Shown one piece after another: positions 7,280-15,903 of a DNA stretch of 39,274 nt (its first letter is position 1; each line of letters begins with the position of its first letter). The translations under genes were made by a program, and so were the position numbers. Under the pieces are notes generated by a model. That model did no database searches, was not told the origin of the DNA, and worked only from the letters and a program-made list of their open reading frames with translations. The stretch is taken from the NCBI GenBank assembly GCA_028725765.1, contig JAQYRL010000026.1, positions 1 to 39,274 on the forward strand, in the 5' to 3' direction. The DNA comes from Clostridiales bacterium (GTDB lineage Bacteria > Bacillota > Clostridia > Peptostreptococcales > Anaerovoracaceae).

Positions 7280-8428
7280 TTATTGATTATTATTTCTCTT
7301 TTCGTGAGCTTTTTTTACAGCCTCACAAAGTCCTTCATTGAAAGGTGGATATATCACGCCTTCTTCGGTAACAACTGCTGTTATCAGTCCTGCATCGGTT
7401 ACGTCAAATGAAGGGTTATATGTATCGGTACCCTCCGGTGCCATAGGTTTTTCAAACCAATGCTTATAAATTTCATCTCCATGACGCTCTTCTATTATTA
7501 TATCATCACCCGATGCAGCTTTCAGATCAATAGTTGATGTCGGAACAAACATATAAAATGGCACATCATAATGTTTCGCCAACACAGCCAGAGCTAGCGT
7601 TCCTATTTTGTTAGCGCCATCACCATTTGCAGCCATTCTATCACACCCTACCACGATGGCATCGACCTTGCCTAATTTCATCAGCGAAGCTGCCATATTG
7701 TCGCAAATCAAAGTAACATCGACTCCTTCTTCCTGGAGTTCCCAAGAAGTAAGTCTTGCACCCTGAAGCAGCGGTCTTGTTTCTCCAACATATACGTGGA
7801 AGTTATAGCCCGCTTCCTTTCCAAGATAAATAGGAGCTAAACAAGTTCCATACTCGGACGTAGCGATGGTTCCTGCATTGCAGTGTGTTAGGATTCCCAT
7901 GCCGTCTTTAAGAAGATTGAGTCCATACTCTCCCATTGCCTTGCACGCTTCAACATCTTCCCTGTGAATCGCATATGTTTCTTCTTCAGCGATTTTAATG
8001 AGTTCATCTACACCCGCTGGAGAGAGTAAACCCTCTTCTGACTCTTCTATCATCTTGAGCGCCAACTTTTCAATTTTGTGATATATTCGGTCAAGTGCCC
8101 ATCTCAAATTAACAGCCGTCGGCCTAGCAGAGCCTATGTAGTCTCTAAGTGTTTTAGCCTCATGCAAAAATCCTTCGGGAGTGCAGTTGGTGCTAATTTC
8201 CGTGAAAGCATAACTAGTTTCTTCGTCATACCACTTTTTAAGTGCAACATAATACCCATATGCTGCAGCAACCCCTATCGCAGGTGCTCCTCTAACAGCC
8301 AGTGTTTTGATTGCATTGTAGATGTCCTCGGCTGTATTAATTTCGATATAAACTTCCTCACCTGGGAGTTTCCTTTGATCTAAAACAGTCATCTTCCCAT
8401 CTTCATATTTAAATGGTGTAATCTTCAT
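7280..8428 (-). CDS. mtnA: S-methyl-5-thioribose-1-phosphate isomerase (MtnA-like)
   Basis: Converts methylthioribose 1-phosphate to methylthioribulose 1-phosphate in methionine salvage. The 382 residues carry the family signatures TLAVRGAPAIGVAAAYG near the N-terminus, LTHCNAGTIATSEYGT with the catalytic cysteine, and VGCDRMAANGDGANKIGT with the catalytic aspartate. I start at the ATG at 8428; a GTG at 8470 would add 14 residues with no homologous look. Both GGAAGG and GGAG lie upstream of the chosen ATG at slightly long spacing. No other salvage genes lie nearby, so the physiological substrate could be another sugar phosphate, as reported for some MtnA homologues. Confidence 0.9.
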   Translation of the reverse strand: MKITPFKYEDGKMTVLDQRKLPGEEVYIEINTAEDIYNAIKTLAVRGAPAIGVAAAYGYYVALKKWYDEETSYAFTEISTNCTPEGFLHEAKTLRDYIGSARPTAVNLRWALDRIYHKIEKLALKMIEESEEGLLSPAGVDELIKIAEEETYAIHREDVEACKAMGEYGLNLLKDGMGILTHCNAGTIATSEYGTCLAPIYLGKEAGYNFHVYVGETRPLLQGARLTSWELQEEGVDVTLICDNMAASLMKLGKVDAIVVGCDRMAANGDGANKIGTLALAVLAKHYDVPFYMFVPTSTIDLKAASGDDIIIEERHGDEIYKHWFEKPMAPEGTDTYNPSFDVTDAGLITAVVTEEGVIYPPFNEGLCEAVKKAHEKRNNNQ

Positions 8429-8528
8429 GGTTACTCTGTCTCTCCTTCCCATTGGATTTCCTATTTTCACTCAATGCGATTTATCGTGAATATATTTCTA
8501 TGCTTTATTGATATAAATGCTTACATAC

Positions 8529-8534
8529 ATTATA
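8529..8534 (-). promoter_or_regulatory. Candidate -10 of the mtnA promoter
   Basis: TATAAT on the minus strand about 100 bases before the mtnA start, in the divergent gap shared with the phzF-like gene. No good -35 box is seen at the expected spacing, so confidence is limited. The 8429-8654 gap contains this and the phzF promoter, and no riboswitch structure that I can recognise. Confidence 0.35.
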
Positions 8535-8565
8535 CCCTATAATGATTAAAATTACTATGCCGCTC

Positions 8566-8594
8566 TTGTTATATTTTTACATAAATGCTAAAAT
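8566..8594 (+). promoter_or_regulatory. Promoter of the phzF-like gene
   Basis: TTGTTA (8566-8571) and TAAAAT (8589-8594) are separated by 17 bases on the plus strand, followed by an AT-rich leader and a GAAAGGGG ribosome binding site ahead of the ATG at 8655. Confidence 0.65.
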
Positions 8595-8654
8595 TATTAT
8601 AATTATTTTAGCAAATAAAATTTGTCCAAAATTATGTAACTGAAAGGGGAAACG

Positions 8655-9602
8655 ATGTCTGAATACAATTTTTTTATAGTTGATGCTTTTACAGATAAAA
8701 CTTTCGGAGGTAACGCTGCAGGTGTTGTTCTCCTTGATAAAGATGATAATTTTCCGTCTGAGGAAAAGATGATCAAGTTGGCTGCGGAGCTTAGATATTC
8801 TGAGACAGTATTTATTAAACCTGAACAAGGCTCAAAGGAATACGATTTTCACGCAAGATACTTCACTCCGACAGACGAGGTCGACTTGTGCGGGCATGCT
8901 ACCATCGGTGGAGTTTACTGTCTCAACAAAACAGGCATCTTAAAGAATGGGTCTATTAATCTCAAAACAAAGGCTGGTATAATTAATGTTGAAGTAAGCG
9001 AAAATGATGTGCTTATGGACATGGCAGCTCCTGTTCACATAGCAACTTTTGAGGAAGAGAGTTTATTGGAAAAAATTTACGATTCTATGGGAATCTCCGT
9101 TCCAAGCGGAGATTCTATCTCAAAATTAAAACCTATGGCAATTTCAACAGGATTACCTGATATCATGTTGCCAATTCCGTCAAAAAAAATCTTAGACCAC
9201 ATGGAGCCAAATATGGATATGATATCGGAATTGTCAAGAGATTTAAAGGTTGTCGGCATTCATGCATTCGCGACAAACTATGACGAGGAAATTTCCACTG
9301 AGAGAAGTGTATTTTGTCGTAACTTCGCACCACTTTACGGAATTGATGAGGAAGCGGCAACGGGGACTTCAAATGGTGCTTTGGCATATTATTTTTACAT
9401 AAACGAGATGCTTTCACCAAATTGTGTGCTAAATGTAATTCAAGGTGAGTCAATGCAACGTCCATCGTCTATTACCGCTACGCTATCACCAGTTTCTAAT
9501 TCTACTAACATTAATGCGAGCAATTCGAGCTTTAAGGACAATGTGAAGATCAGGGTGGGTGGTTCTGCTGCAATTCTTGCAAATGGTATTGTGCATCTTT
9601 AA
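8655..9602 (+). CDS. PhzF-family isomerase/epimerase-like protein
   Basis: A 315-residue protein of the PhzF superfamily (diaminopimelate epimerase-like double barrel). Signatures seen are the N-terminal FIVDAFTDKTFGGNAAGVVLL, the catalytic-glutamate segment LRYSETVFI, the ARYFTPTDEVDLCGHATIGG motif, and GIDEEAATGTSNGALAYY toward the C-terminus. PhzF itself isomerises a phenazine precursor, but most family members outside phenazine producers have unknown substrates, and no phenazine genes are present here. It is a single-gene plus-strand unit ending four bases before the convergent MATE gene. Confidence 0.88.
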   Translation: MSEYNFFIVDAFTDKTFGGNAAGVVLLDKDDNFPSEEKMIKLAAELRYSETVFIKPEQGSKEYDFHARYFTPTDEVDLCGHATIGGVYCLNKTGILKNGSINLKTKAGIINVEVSENDVLMDMAAPVHIATFEEESLLEKIYDSMGISVPSGDSISKLKPMAISTGLPDIMLPIPSKKILDHMEPNMDMISELSRDLKVVGIHAFATNYDEEISTERSVFCRNFAPLYGIDEEAATGTSNGALAYYFYINEMLSPNCVLNVIQGESMQRPSSITATLSPVSNSTNINASNSSFKDNVKIRVGGSAAILANGIVHL

Positions 9603-9606
9603 TTGT

Positions 9607-10995
9607 TTAATTGGTAGATTCAAGACCTATTATCATGGTCTTATTCCATTTTTTTGATTTAAATCTCAGTGTTAAAATTGTTGCTTCAACTATATTGTAC
9701 GTTCCAATTAAAGCATAAACCCAGTAAATAGGAAGTTGCAAGGTCAATGCCCCTATAAAGGCCAGTGGCACTCCTATCAGCCATACCGCCCCACACTCAG
9801 CAAGCATGGCAAACCTTGTGTCACCGCCTGCACGCAATATCCCTGTTACAAGAATTGTGCAATAAACCTTGATGGCCATTATAATTGCCATAACAATAAG
9901 GAGTCTTTCAGAGTATGTTTGCCCTAGATCTGTTAATTCAAAAAGTTGAAGCATCCATTTGCCTATGAAGTAGAGTCCAAAAGCTGAAATTATACCTATT
10001 ACAGTACCAATTTTGAGAACTTTTTTTGCAATCTCTTCAGCCAAATCATTTTCTCTTCGTCCAAGATATTCACCCAGCAGAATCAGCGTTGCATCACCAA
10101 TGCTATATCCCGCAAAAATAAAAACTCCATTAATATTATTGGCTGCTTGAAACGATGCATATGCAGTTACTCCAAGCCTGGCAAAAGCAGCAACGTATAC
10201 CGTCTGGCCTAGAGACCAAAAAAGTTCATTACCTGTGGTGCTCTTTGCATTATTTAAAACTCTTTTTAAAAACACTTTATTCCAATCAAAATACTCTGAG
10301 AATCTACCAGTTAAATAATTTCCCCTTCTAATTACTATAAGAAGTATTAACATTTCTAGAAACCTTGCTATTACTGTAGCTATTGCTGCCCCGTAAACAC
10401 CTAGATGAGGAAATCCAAATTTACCGTATATGAGGAAGTAGTTTAGTATTGTATTTAGAGAAAATACGAATGTGGAAATGTAAAGTGGTAGAGTAGTCTG
10501 CTGAGTTCCCCTAAGAGCGGCTTCTATTGGTATGCTGAATCCCAAAAAGAGAATTGTCCATGACCCCGTTCTCATATAAGTGCTAGCAAGCGGCACGATA
10601 GATAAATCATCAGTGTATAGAGCAATTACTCTCTCTGGAAAGAAAAACGCTGCAACAAAAAACACTAACCCTATAAAGAGCGATACCGTTATTGCAAATC
10701 CAAGTGTTTTGTGGACACCCCTTCTATCACCGGCACCATAAAACTGCGCAACAAATGTTCCGCAGCCACTTACAAATCCAAAAACGAAAAGATATTGAAC
10801 AAAGAAAATCTGCATCGCAATGCCAACCGCTGCAAGGGCTTCTTCGCCAAGGCTGCCAACCATTATATTGTCGACAAGCCCAAGCGAGGATGAAATTATA
10901 CCCTGAACGGCAATCGGCGCAGCAATTTTGATGAGCTTTTTGTAAAAATCATTAGGGATGCCCGAAGGACTTCCCATTTTATTTATATTTTGCAT
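9607..10995 (-). CDS. MATE-family multidrug/cation efflux transporter
   Basis: A 462-residue membrane protein with twelve expected transmembrane segments in two bundles. The N-terminal IAAPIAVQGIISSSLGLVDNIMVG and the segment EEALAAVGIAMQIFFVQYLF are typical MATE sequences, and the second half repeats the pattern (FSLGQTVYVAAFARLG, AANNINGVFIFAG). It couples export of a substrate, often cationic drugs, to a sodium or proton gradient. Its start lies two bases from the stop of the deaminase gene on the same strand, so it is probably the last gene of the operon running leftward from glnS or from the prepilin peptidase. Confidence 0.92.
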   Translation of the reverse strand: MQNINKMGSPSGIPNDFYKKLIKIAAPIAVQGIISSSLGLVDNIMVGSLGEEALAAVGIAMQIFFVQYLFVFGFVSGCGTFVAQFYGAGDRRGVHKTLGFAITVSLFIGLVFFVAAFFFPERVIALYTDDLSIVPLASTYMRTGSWTILFLGFSIPIEAALRGTQQTTLPLYISTFVFSLNTILNYFLIYGKFGFPHLGVYGAAIATVIARFLEMLILLIVIRRGNYLTGRFSEYFDWNKVFLKRVLNNAKSTTGNELFWSLGQTVYVAAFARLGVTAYASFQAANNINGVFIFAGYSIGDATLILLGEYLGRRENDLAEEIAKKVLKIGTVIGIISAFGLYFIGKWMLQLFELTDLGQTYSERLLIVMAIIMAIKVYCTILVTGILRAGGDTRFAMLAECGAVWLIGVPLAFIGALTLQLPIYWVYALIGTYNIVEATILTLRFKSKKWNKTMIIGLESTN

Positions 10996-10997
10996 AT

Positions 10998-11468
10998 TTA
11001 ATTATTAAGATCCAATTTCACAACCTTAATGCCCGCTTCCTCTAATAGATTTGTTGCTAATTCATCTGGATATCCTTCATCAACTACAATTCTATCTATT
11101 CCTGCATTAATTATCATTTTCGAGCATATTGAGCATGGCTGATGAGTTATATATATACTCGCGCCCTCTATACTCTGTCCTAGCGTAGCGGCTTGAATTA
11201 TCGCATTTTGCTCAGCATGAAGGGCTCTGCACAATTCATGTCTTTGACCGGATGGCACATTTAGCTCTTCCCTCAAACATCCACCAAGTTCCGCACAATG
11301 AGAAAGTCCTCTTGGTGCTCCATTATATCCAGTCGCAATTATATGTTTATCCTTAACGATTACTGCACCGACTTTTCTCCTCAAACAAGTCGATCTTTGA
11401 GAGGTGAGTTTTGCCATCCCCATGAAATATTCATCCCAAGATGGTCTTTTGTCTTCAAACTTTTCCAT
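10998..11468 (-). CDS. Deoxycytidylate (dCMP) deaminase, ComEB type
   Basis: A 156-residue zinc deaminase converting dCMP to dUMP for dTTP synthesis. The zinc site is complete: HAEQNA supplies the histidine ligand and catalytic glutamate, and PCSICSK supplies the two cysteine ligands. The N-terminal [30 protein letters not shown] and [12 protein letters not shown] are classic for this family. An extra Cys/His cluster (CAELGGC then CRALH) matches the second zinc site of Firmicute dCMP deaminases. Adjacent to MATE and truA on the same strand. Confidence 0.94.
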   Translation of the reverse strand: MEKFEDKRPSWDEYFMGMAKLTSQRSTCLRRKVGAVIVKDKHIIATGYNGAPRGLSHCAELGGCLREELNVPSGQRHELCRALHAEQNAIIQAATLGQSIEGASIYITHQPCSICSKMIINAGIDRIVVDEGYPDELATNLLEEAGIKVVKLDLNN

Positions 11469-11511
11469 AATATTCTTCCTCTTAAATTACTAATAAAATA
11501 TCTTTGTATAT

Positions 11512-12366
11512 TCAATTATCACTATAAGCACTTTGCATCAGCTCGTTTCTTGATTCATCCAAAAGGGAATCTTTATCAAAATACATTTTTTCCAAAACCA
11601 ATCCCTGTGGCGGTGCCGTATGTCCAGCATGCTGACGTTCTTTAGCATTCAATATTTTGCTAATGCTATTTTCTGGCATTTTACCCACACCCACATCGAT
11701 AAGTGTACCGGTCATAATCCTAACCTGTTTATATAGGAAACTATCCCCATAGAAATCCATCCTAATGCTCTGATGCCCAAGTTTGTTTTTTTCACTTTCA
11801 GTACAGAAAATATTTATGCCATATATTGTCTTATTTGGATTTTGCTCTGGGTCTCCTCCTGCAGCCTTAAAACTAGAAAAATCGTGTATCCCAGTTAATG
11901 CTTTCGCAGCTTTTCTCATCTTATCTAAGCGTAAATATTCATCAACAAAATATCTCGAGTTCCGTAGGGTTATCTCTCTCATTGGTCCTGTCTCCAGAAA
12001 ATAGCTATACTTCTTTCCCACTACGGCTCCTCTTACATCAAAAGACAGAGGCACTTGCTGAGCTGCTGTAATAAAAATATCAGGCATAAGCCCATGTCTT
12101 CCGCTGTTTTTTGCAAGCGCATTGTTTAAAACAAATGCAATTTTTTCAATTGGAATTTTTATATCTGCGCAGAACTGGGCCATTTGCTGATGAGCGTGTA
12201 CTCCTGAATCTGTTCGGCTTACACCCCGTATTTTGATATCTTGATTGAGAACAGCCCCAATGACATCTTCAATAGTGCCCTGTACTGTCCTAATCCCTGG
12301 CTGCCTCTGCCATCCACTGAAGTTTGTACCATCGTATTGTATTGAAAGCAAAATATTTTGTTCCAT
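11512..12366 (-). CDS. truA: tRNA pseudouridine(38-40) synthase
   Basis: Modifies uridines 38-40 in the anticodon stem of many tRNAs. The 284-residue protein begins with LLSIQYDGTNFSGWQRQP and contains RGVSRTDSGVHAHQQ with the catalytic aspartate, then DFSSFKAAG, and the C-terminal FLYKQVRIMTGTLIDVG, all standard. The last 25 residues are more divergent. Its start codon directly abuts the stop of the prepilin peptidase gene (TAG-ATG), implying coupled translation. Confidence 0.95.
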   Translation of the reverse strand: MEQNILLSIQYDGTNFSGWQRQPGIRTVQGTIEDVIGAVLNQDIKIRGVSRTDSGVHAHQQMAQFCADIKIPIEKIAFVLNNALAKNSGRHGLMPDIFITAAQQVPLSFDVRGAVVGKKYSYFLETGPMREITLRNSRYFVDEYLRLDKMRKAAKALTGIHDFSSFKAAGGDPEQNPNKTIYGINIFCTESEKNKLGHQSIRMDFYGDSFLYKQVRIMTGTLIDVGVGKMPENSISKILNAKERQHAGHTAPPQGLVLEKMYFDKDSLLDESRNELMQSAYSDN

Positions 12367-13077
12367 CTAAATCTCCAAATTCAGTTGTAATTCCCATATA
12401 ATCGATAGGTAAAGCCCAGTACTTACAAATACATATGGCACCATGGGAAGAGAATCTTTGATTGAAAGTTCACCTCTACTAATCTTAAACAGTGCATGTA
12501 TCCCCATGATAAAGCATGTCAGAATCATAACGGCTACTACGCCTTTAGCGCCAAGGCAAATCCCAAGTGCTGCAAAAAGTTTGATATCGCCACCGCCTAC
12601 TGCCATCTGTTTGAGCGCCAACTTTGAAAGTGTAGCAACCAAAAACATTATGCCTCCGCCGATCAATAGTCCTATTAATTGAGCCTGCCAGGAATCTATA
12701 AAGGGTATGAATCCAAAGCCGCTTATAAATGCTAAGATAATAAACTGGTCTGGAACTATTCTATATTTAGCATCTGACAAAGACATAACAGCTAGCGCCC
12801 ACATTAAAACAACTCCGCACGCAAAAAAGCGATAATCAATTGATATGAATTTTATAAAAGCTAGTGACAATACTATGGATAGAATGTATGCCCAAGGATT
12901 TCGATTAATCCTAGGCTTAGATCTGTCTAAAAGTTCTTCCGAGGGAGTTTCTCCATAATCTGTAAGCCATCCAGGCGGCATGCCGTTAAATATAGCTACA
13001 GCACTGAAACCAGCTAAAACTGCCACCAGTGCTGCACCCATACTTTTACCAAGAGTAAAAATTATTTCATCCATCAT
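12367..13077 (-). CDS. Prepilin peptidase (type 4 leader peptidase, A24) without the methylase half
   Basis: A 236-residue polytopic membrane protein. The two catalytic aspartates of A24 aspartic proteases are evident in LSDAKYRIVPD and in GGGDIKLFAALG (the GxGD motif). The N-terminal cytoplasmic domain with paired CxxC motifs found in full-length PilD/ComC is absent: residues 25-60 form a cysteine-free polar stretch (PPGWLTDYGETPSEELLDR) between two membrane segments. It would cleave leader peptides of type IV pilin-like or Flp/Tad proteins but should not N-methylate them. No pilin or secretion genes lie in the window. It overlaps neither neighbour but abuts truA. Confidence 0.85.
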   Translation of the reverse strand: MMDEIIFTLGKSMGAALVAVLAGFSAVAIFNGMPPGWLTDYGETPSEELLDRSKPRINRNPWAYILSIVLSLAFIKFISIDYRFFACGVVLMWALAVMSLSDAKYRIVPDQFIILAFISGFGFIPFIDSWQAQLIGLLIGGGIMFLVATLSKLALKQMAVGGGDIKLFAALGICLGAKGVVAVMILTCFIMGIHALFKISRGELSIKDSLPMVPYVFVSTGLYLSIIWELQLNLEI

Positions 13078-13093
13078 ATGTTGCTACATTCCC

Positions 13094-14746
13094 TTATTTC
13101 GGTCTATAACTACTTTTGAGATCAACAATTCGGTTAAAAACCTTTCTGCCGTCTCTGCCCTCTTCGTATAACACTGAGTCTGCAATATAATATCCATGTC
13201 TAAAGAATTGGAATCTCTCACCTTTTTTCGCATCTAGGATAGAAGGCTCGGCGTAAGCAATTGGTGTCTCTACGGAATGTTCGTTTAATTGATTTTCTCC
13301 ATTCTCATCAGGTATCATTAGGTAACCGTAATTTCTTACTTCTACAGGCACACAGTTTGCAGCATCAACAAAATGTATAGTGCCCTTTACCTTTCTACCA
13401 GTAAATCCACTTCCACTTTTCGTCTCTGGATCATAAGTTGCATGCACTTCTTTGATTGTGCCATCCTCATTTTTAACTACATCTGTGCACTTTATAAAAT
13501 ATGCACCCTTGAGTCTTACCTCATTTCCAGGGAATAATCTGAAATATTTCTTAGGAGGGATTTCTTTAAAGTCTTCACCGTCAATCCATATTTCTCTACT
13601 AAAGGTGATTGTCCTTTCTCCAAGTTCAGGGACCTTGCCATTATTCTCCACTTGAAATTCCTCAGTTTTTCCTTCAGGGTAATTAGTTATTATTACTTTC
13701 ACAGGATTCTCAACAACATTTCTTGATTCAACCTTTGACTGCAAATCTTCTCTTACACAAAACTCCAAAAGTCCCATTTCAACTTCGCTATTAGACTTTG
13801 CAACGCCGATTCTATCACAGAAATCGCGTATTGACGATGGAGTATAACCTCTTCTTCGTAAGCCTGCTATTGTCGGCATTCTCGGATCATCCCATCCTTC
13901 TACCACACCATCGTCAACAAGCCCCTTCAGAAGTCTTTTACTCATTACAGTGTTGGTTATATTAAGCCTTGCAAATTCAATTTGCTGAGGCTGTGGATTC
14001 CACCAATTGAGTTCATCAAGAAACCACTCGTAAAGTGGCCTATGGTCCTCAAATTCCAAGGTACATATAGAGTGTGTAATCCCTTCTATTGCATCTTCGA
14101 TCGGATGAGCAAAATCATACATAGGATATATACACCATTCGTCTCCAGTATTATGATGAGAAACGTTAGCGATTCTATATATTATTGGATCTCTCATATT
14201 AATGTTTGGAGATGCCATATCAATCTTTGCACGAAGAACCATTGAGCCTTCGGGATGTTTGCCCGCCTTCATTTCCTCAAAAAGTTTCATATTTTCTTCA
14301 ATGGGTCTATCTCTGTAAGGGCTATTTTTACCTGGCTCTTTTAAAGTTCCTCTATACACCCTCATTTCTTCTGGAGAAAGTTCGCAAACAAATGCCTTGC
14401 CCTTCTTAATCAGTTCGCATGCCGCCTCGTACATTTTCGGAAAATAATCTGAAGCCCAAAATTTATTATCCCATTCAAATCCGAGCCAGTGCACATCTTC
14501 TTCAATTGACTCCACATATTCCATATCTTCTTTTTCTGGATTTGTATCATCATATCTCAGATTGCACTTACCGCCATATTTTTCAGCAGTCGAAAAGTTT
14601 AAACAAATCGACTTTGCATGTCCAATATGAAGATATCCGTTAGGCTCAGGCGGGAATCTTGTGACAACTTCACCGCCATGTTTGCCAGTTCTATTATCCT
14701 CATCTATTATATCGTGAATAAAATTTGAACTCCTATATTCTGACAT
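13094..14746 (-). CDS. glnS: Glutaminyl-tRNA synthetase
   Basis: Charges tRNA-Gln directly with glutamine. The 550 residues are full length. The class I motifs are HIGH in [15 protein letters not shown] near residue 35 and the KMSKS equivalent VMSKR near residue 270. The C-terminal half has the two anticodon-binding beta-barrels. The first region also carries [10 protein letters not shown] and [18 protein letters not shown], typical of GlnRS rather than GluRS. Many Clostridia combine GlnRS with the GatCAB amidotransferase route; only GlnRS is in this window. Upstream I see a possible extended -10 (TG-G-TATAAT, 14839-14844) but no T-box leader. Confidence 0.97.
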   Translation of the reverse strand: MSEYRSSNFIHDIIDEDNRTGKHGGEVVTRFPPEPNGYLHIGHAKSICLNFSTAEKYGGKCNLRYDDTNPEKEDMEYVESIEEDVHWLGFEWDNKFWASDYFPKMYEAACELIKKGKAFVCELSPEEMRVYRGTLKEPGKNSPYRDRPIEENMKLFEEMKAGKHPEGSMVLRAKIDMASPNINMRDPIIYRIANVSHHNTGDEWCIYPMYDFAHPIEDAIEGITHSICTLEFEDHRPLYEWFLDELNWWNPQPQQIEFARLNITNTVMSKRLLKGLVDDGVVEGWDDPRMPTIAGLRRRGYTPSSIRDFCDRIGVAKSNSEVEMGLLEFCVREDLQSKVESRNVVENPVKVIITNYPEGKTEEFQVENNGKVPELGERTITFSREIWIDGEDFKEIPPKKYFRLFPGNEVRLKGAYFIKCTDVVKNEDGTIKEVHATYDPETKSGSGFTGRKVKGTIHFVDAANCVPVEVRNYGYLMIPDENGENQLNEHSVETPIAYAEPSILDAKKGERFQFFRHGYYIADSVLYEEGRDGRKVFNRIVDLKSSYRPK

Positions 14747-14838
14747 TCTCTAACCTACCTATTCATAATTTTTTATTTCATTTTGATTCTTAACTTTAAT
14801 TTTATTGATTTTTCTGCAATCAAACCCATTTTCAAATG

Positions 14839-14847
14839 ATTATACCA
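14839..14847 (-). promoter_or_regulatory. Extended -10 promoter of glnS
   Basis: The minus strand reads TGGTATAAT, an extended -10, about 93 bases before the glnS start codon. The -35 region is weak. The leader between is AT-rich with no T-box core or antiterminator that I can identify. Confidence 0.55.
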
Positions 14848-14887
14848 CAAAATAGTTTGACCCGAAAGATTTGCCTTCGTAACAAGT

Positions 14888-15850
14888 TTAAAATGTTGCT
14901 AATTCAGGATCTGCAGCTTTTGCAGGTCTAATATAACTCACCACAAGTATTGGTCCTATATCGTCGTAAATTGGACTTTCTTGGAAGGTCATCTTTCCAC
15001 GGACAACAAACCAATCCCCATGCTGATCAGGCTTTAATCTTGAAATGCATCCAGGTGCATATTCACATATAATGGGTTGGAAAGAAATATCTTCAACACA
15101 GCATGTCATGACGTGTCTTCCAATCGCAAAATTTTCTAAATCCTCGTTTCCTTCCTCGGTACAAAGCGCCCTGCCTTTAAACTCGAGAACCTTTCCATCA
15201 TAAATCTCAGGACTATCAATCAGATCTCTTAAAAAGAACGCAAAATCATCGTCTCTAATTTTTACAATCTCAGCATCAAGGTCATATGGTGGTGGATCTG
15301 GGATGTTGTCTTGCTCAACAGTCCCATCTTCATACTCATATATGATAAGTGCACGATTATTTGCCGCACGAACTATCTTGTGATATTCTTCCATATCAAA
15401 TCCATCTCTTGTGGAACGATTAAAGAATATCATGTCAGCAGTATTCAGTTTTTCATATACAAGCTGTCTCATATTCTTGTTATATGAAATAAAAGTTTTT
15501 GACTCAAAAATCGCAGCCTGTTGAACCACATTCCACATTGCTGGTAGTCCATTTGCAAGCGTTTCTTTGTCCCACATTCCGTTATATTCTATGAGGATCT
15601 GCTCTGCTCTATGCTTCTTCTGCAGCCAATCGAGATTTTTGGCATTGAAGTCATCGCGGTCTTCTATATATTCAAGAAAGATATCCTCAGAAACGAATTT
15701 TTCCTTCTGATATGGTGAAATGCCTTCTTCACAAACTATTACAAGTGTCCTCATATTTTCGACAAAATCATCGCCCTCTAATAGTTCCTGAATAAAGTTT
15801 GTTTTTCCGGCATCAAGAAATCCAAAAAATATAAATACAGGTATATTCAT
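14888..15850 (-). CDS. Degenerate CobW-like P-loop protein fused to a YcgQ/TIGR03943-type domain
   Basis: A 320-residue protein with two parts. Residues 1-190 resemble a CobW/COG0523 GTPase: the Walker A is GFLDAGKT at 10-17. However the CxCC metal motif is missing (only VCEEG at 39-43) and the guanine motif is degenerate (FFNRSTRD at 142-149). Residues 195-315 look like the C-terminal domain of YcgQ/TIGR03943 proteins: YDGKVLEFKGR, GRHVMTCC (C250, C251), then HGDWFVVRGK. YcgQ-type proteins frequently accompany COG0523 GTPases in Firmicutes. It follows a canonical His-rich CobW on the same strand with a 53-base gap, so the two probably act together in metal handling. The domain assignment rests on motif resemblance only. 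Confidence 0.72.
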   Translation of the reverse strand: MNIPVFIFFGFLDAGKTNFIQELLEGDDFVENMRTLVIVCEEGISPYQKEKFVSEDIFLEYIEDRDDFNAKNLDWLQKKHRAEQILIEYNGMWDKETLANGLPAMWNVVQQAAIFESKTFISYNKNMRQLVYEKLNTADMIFFNRSTRDGFDMEEYHKIVRAANNRALIIYEYEDGTVEQDNIPDPPPYDLDAEIVKIRDDDFAFFLRDLIDSPEIYDGKVLEFKGRALCTEEGNEDLENFAIGRHVMTCCVEDISFQPIICEYAPGCISRLKPDQHGDWFVVRGKMTFQESPIYDDIGPILVVSYIRPAKAADPELATF

Positions 15851-15903
15851 GCCTCTCCTCTTAAATACAAATTCAATTTTCCTTTATAATTTATTATGAT
15901 TAA

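Noticed and set aside
8429..8654. SAM riboswitch before mtnA
   Set aside because: The leader downstream of the putative -10 is about 100 bases, without the paired helices and terminator expected for a SAM-I element.
8577..8828. 83-codon open frame on the minus strand
   Set aside because: It lies antisense across the phzF promoter and N-terminus and has no ribosome binding site or family resemblance.
14747..14887. T-box leader before glnS
   Set aside because: The leader is only about 90 bases and lacks the conserved T-box core and a terminator-antiterminator pair.
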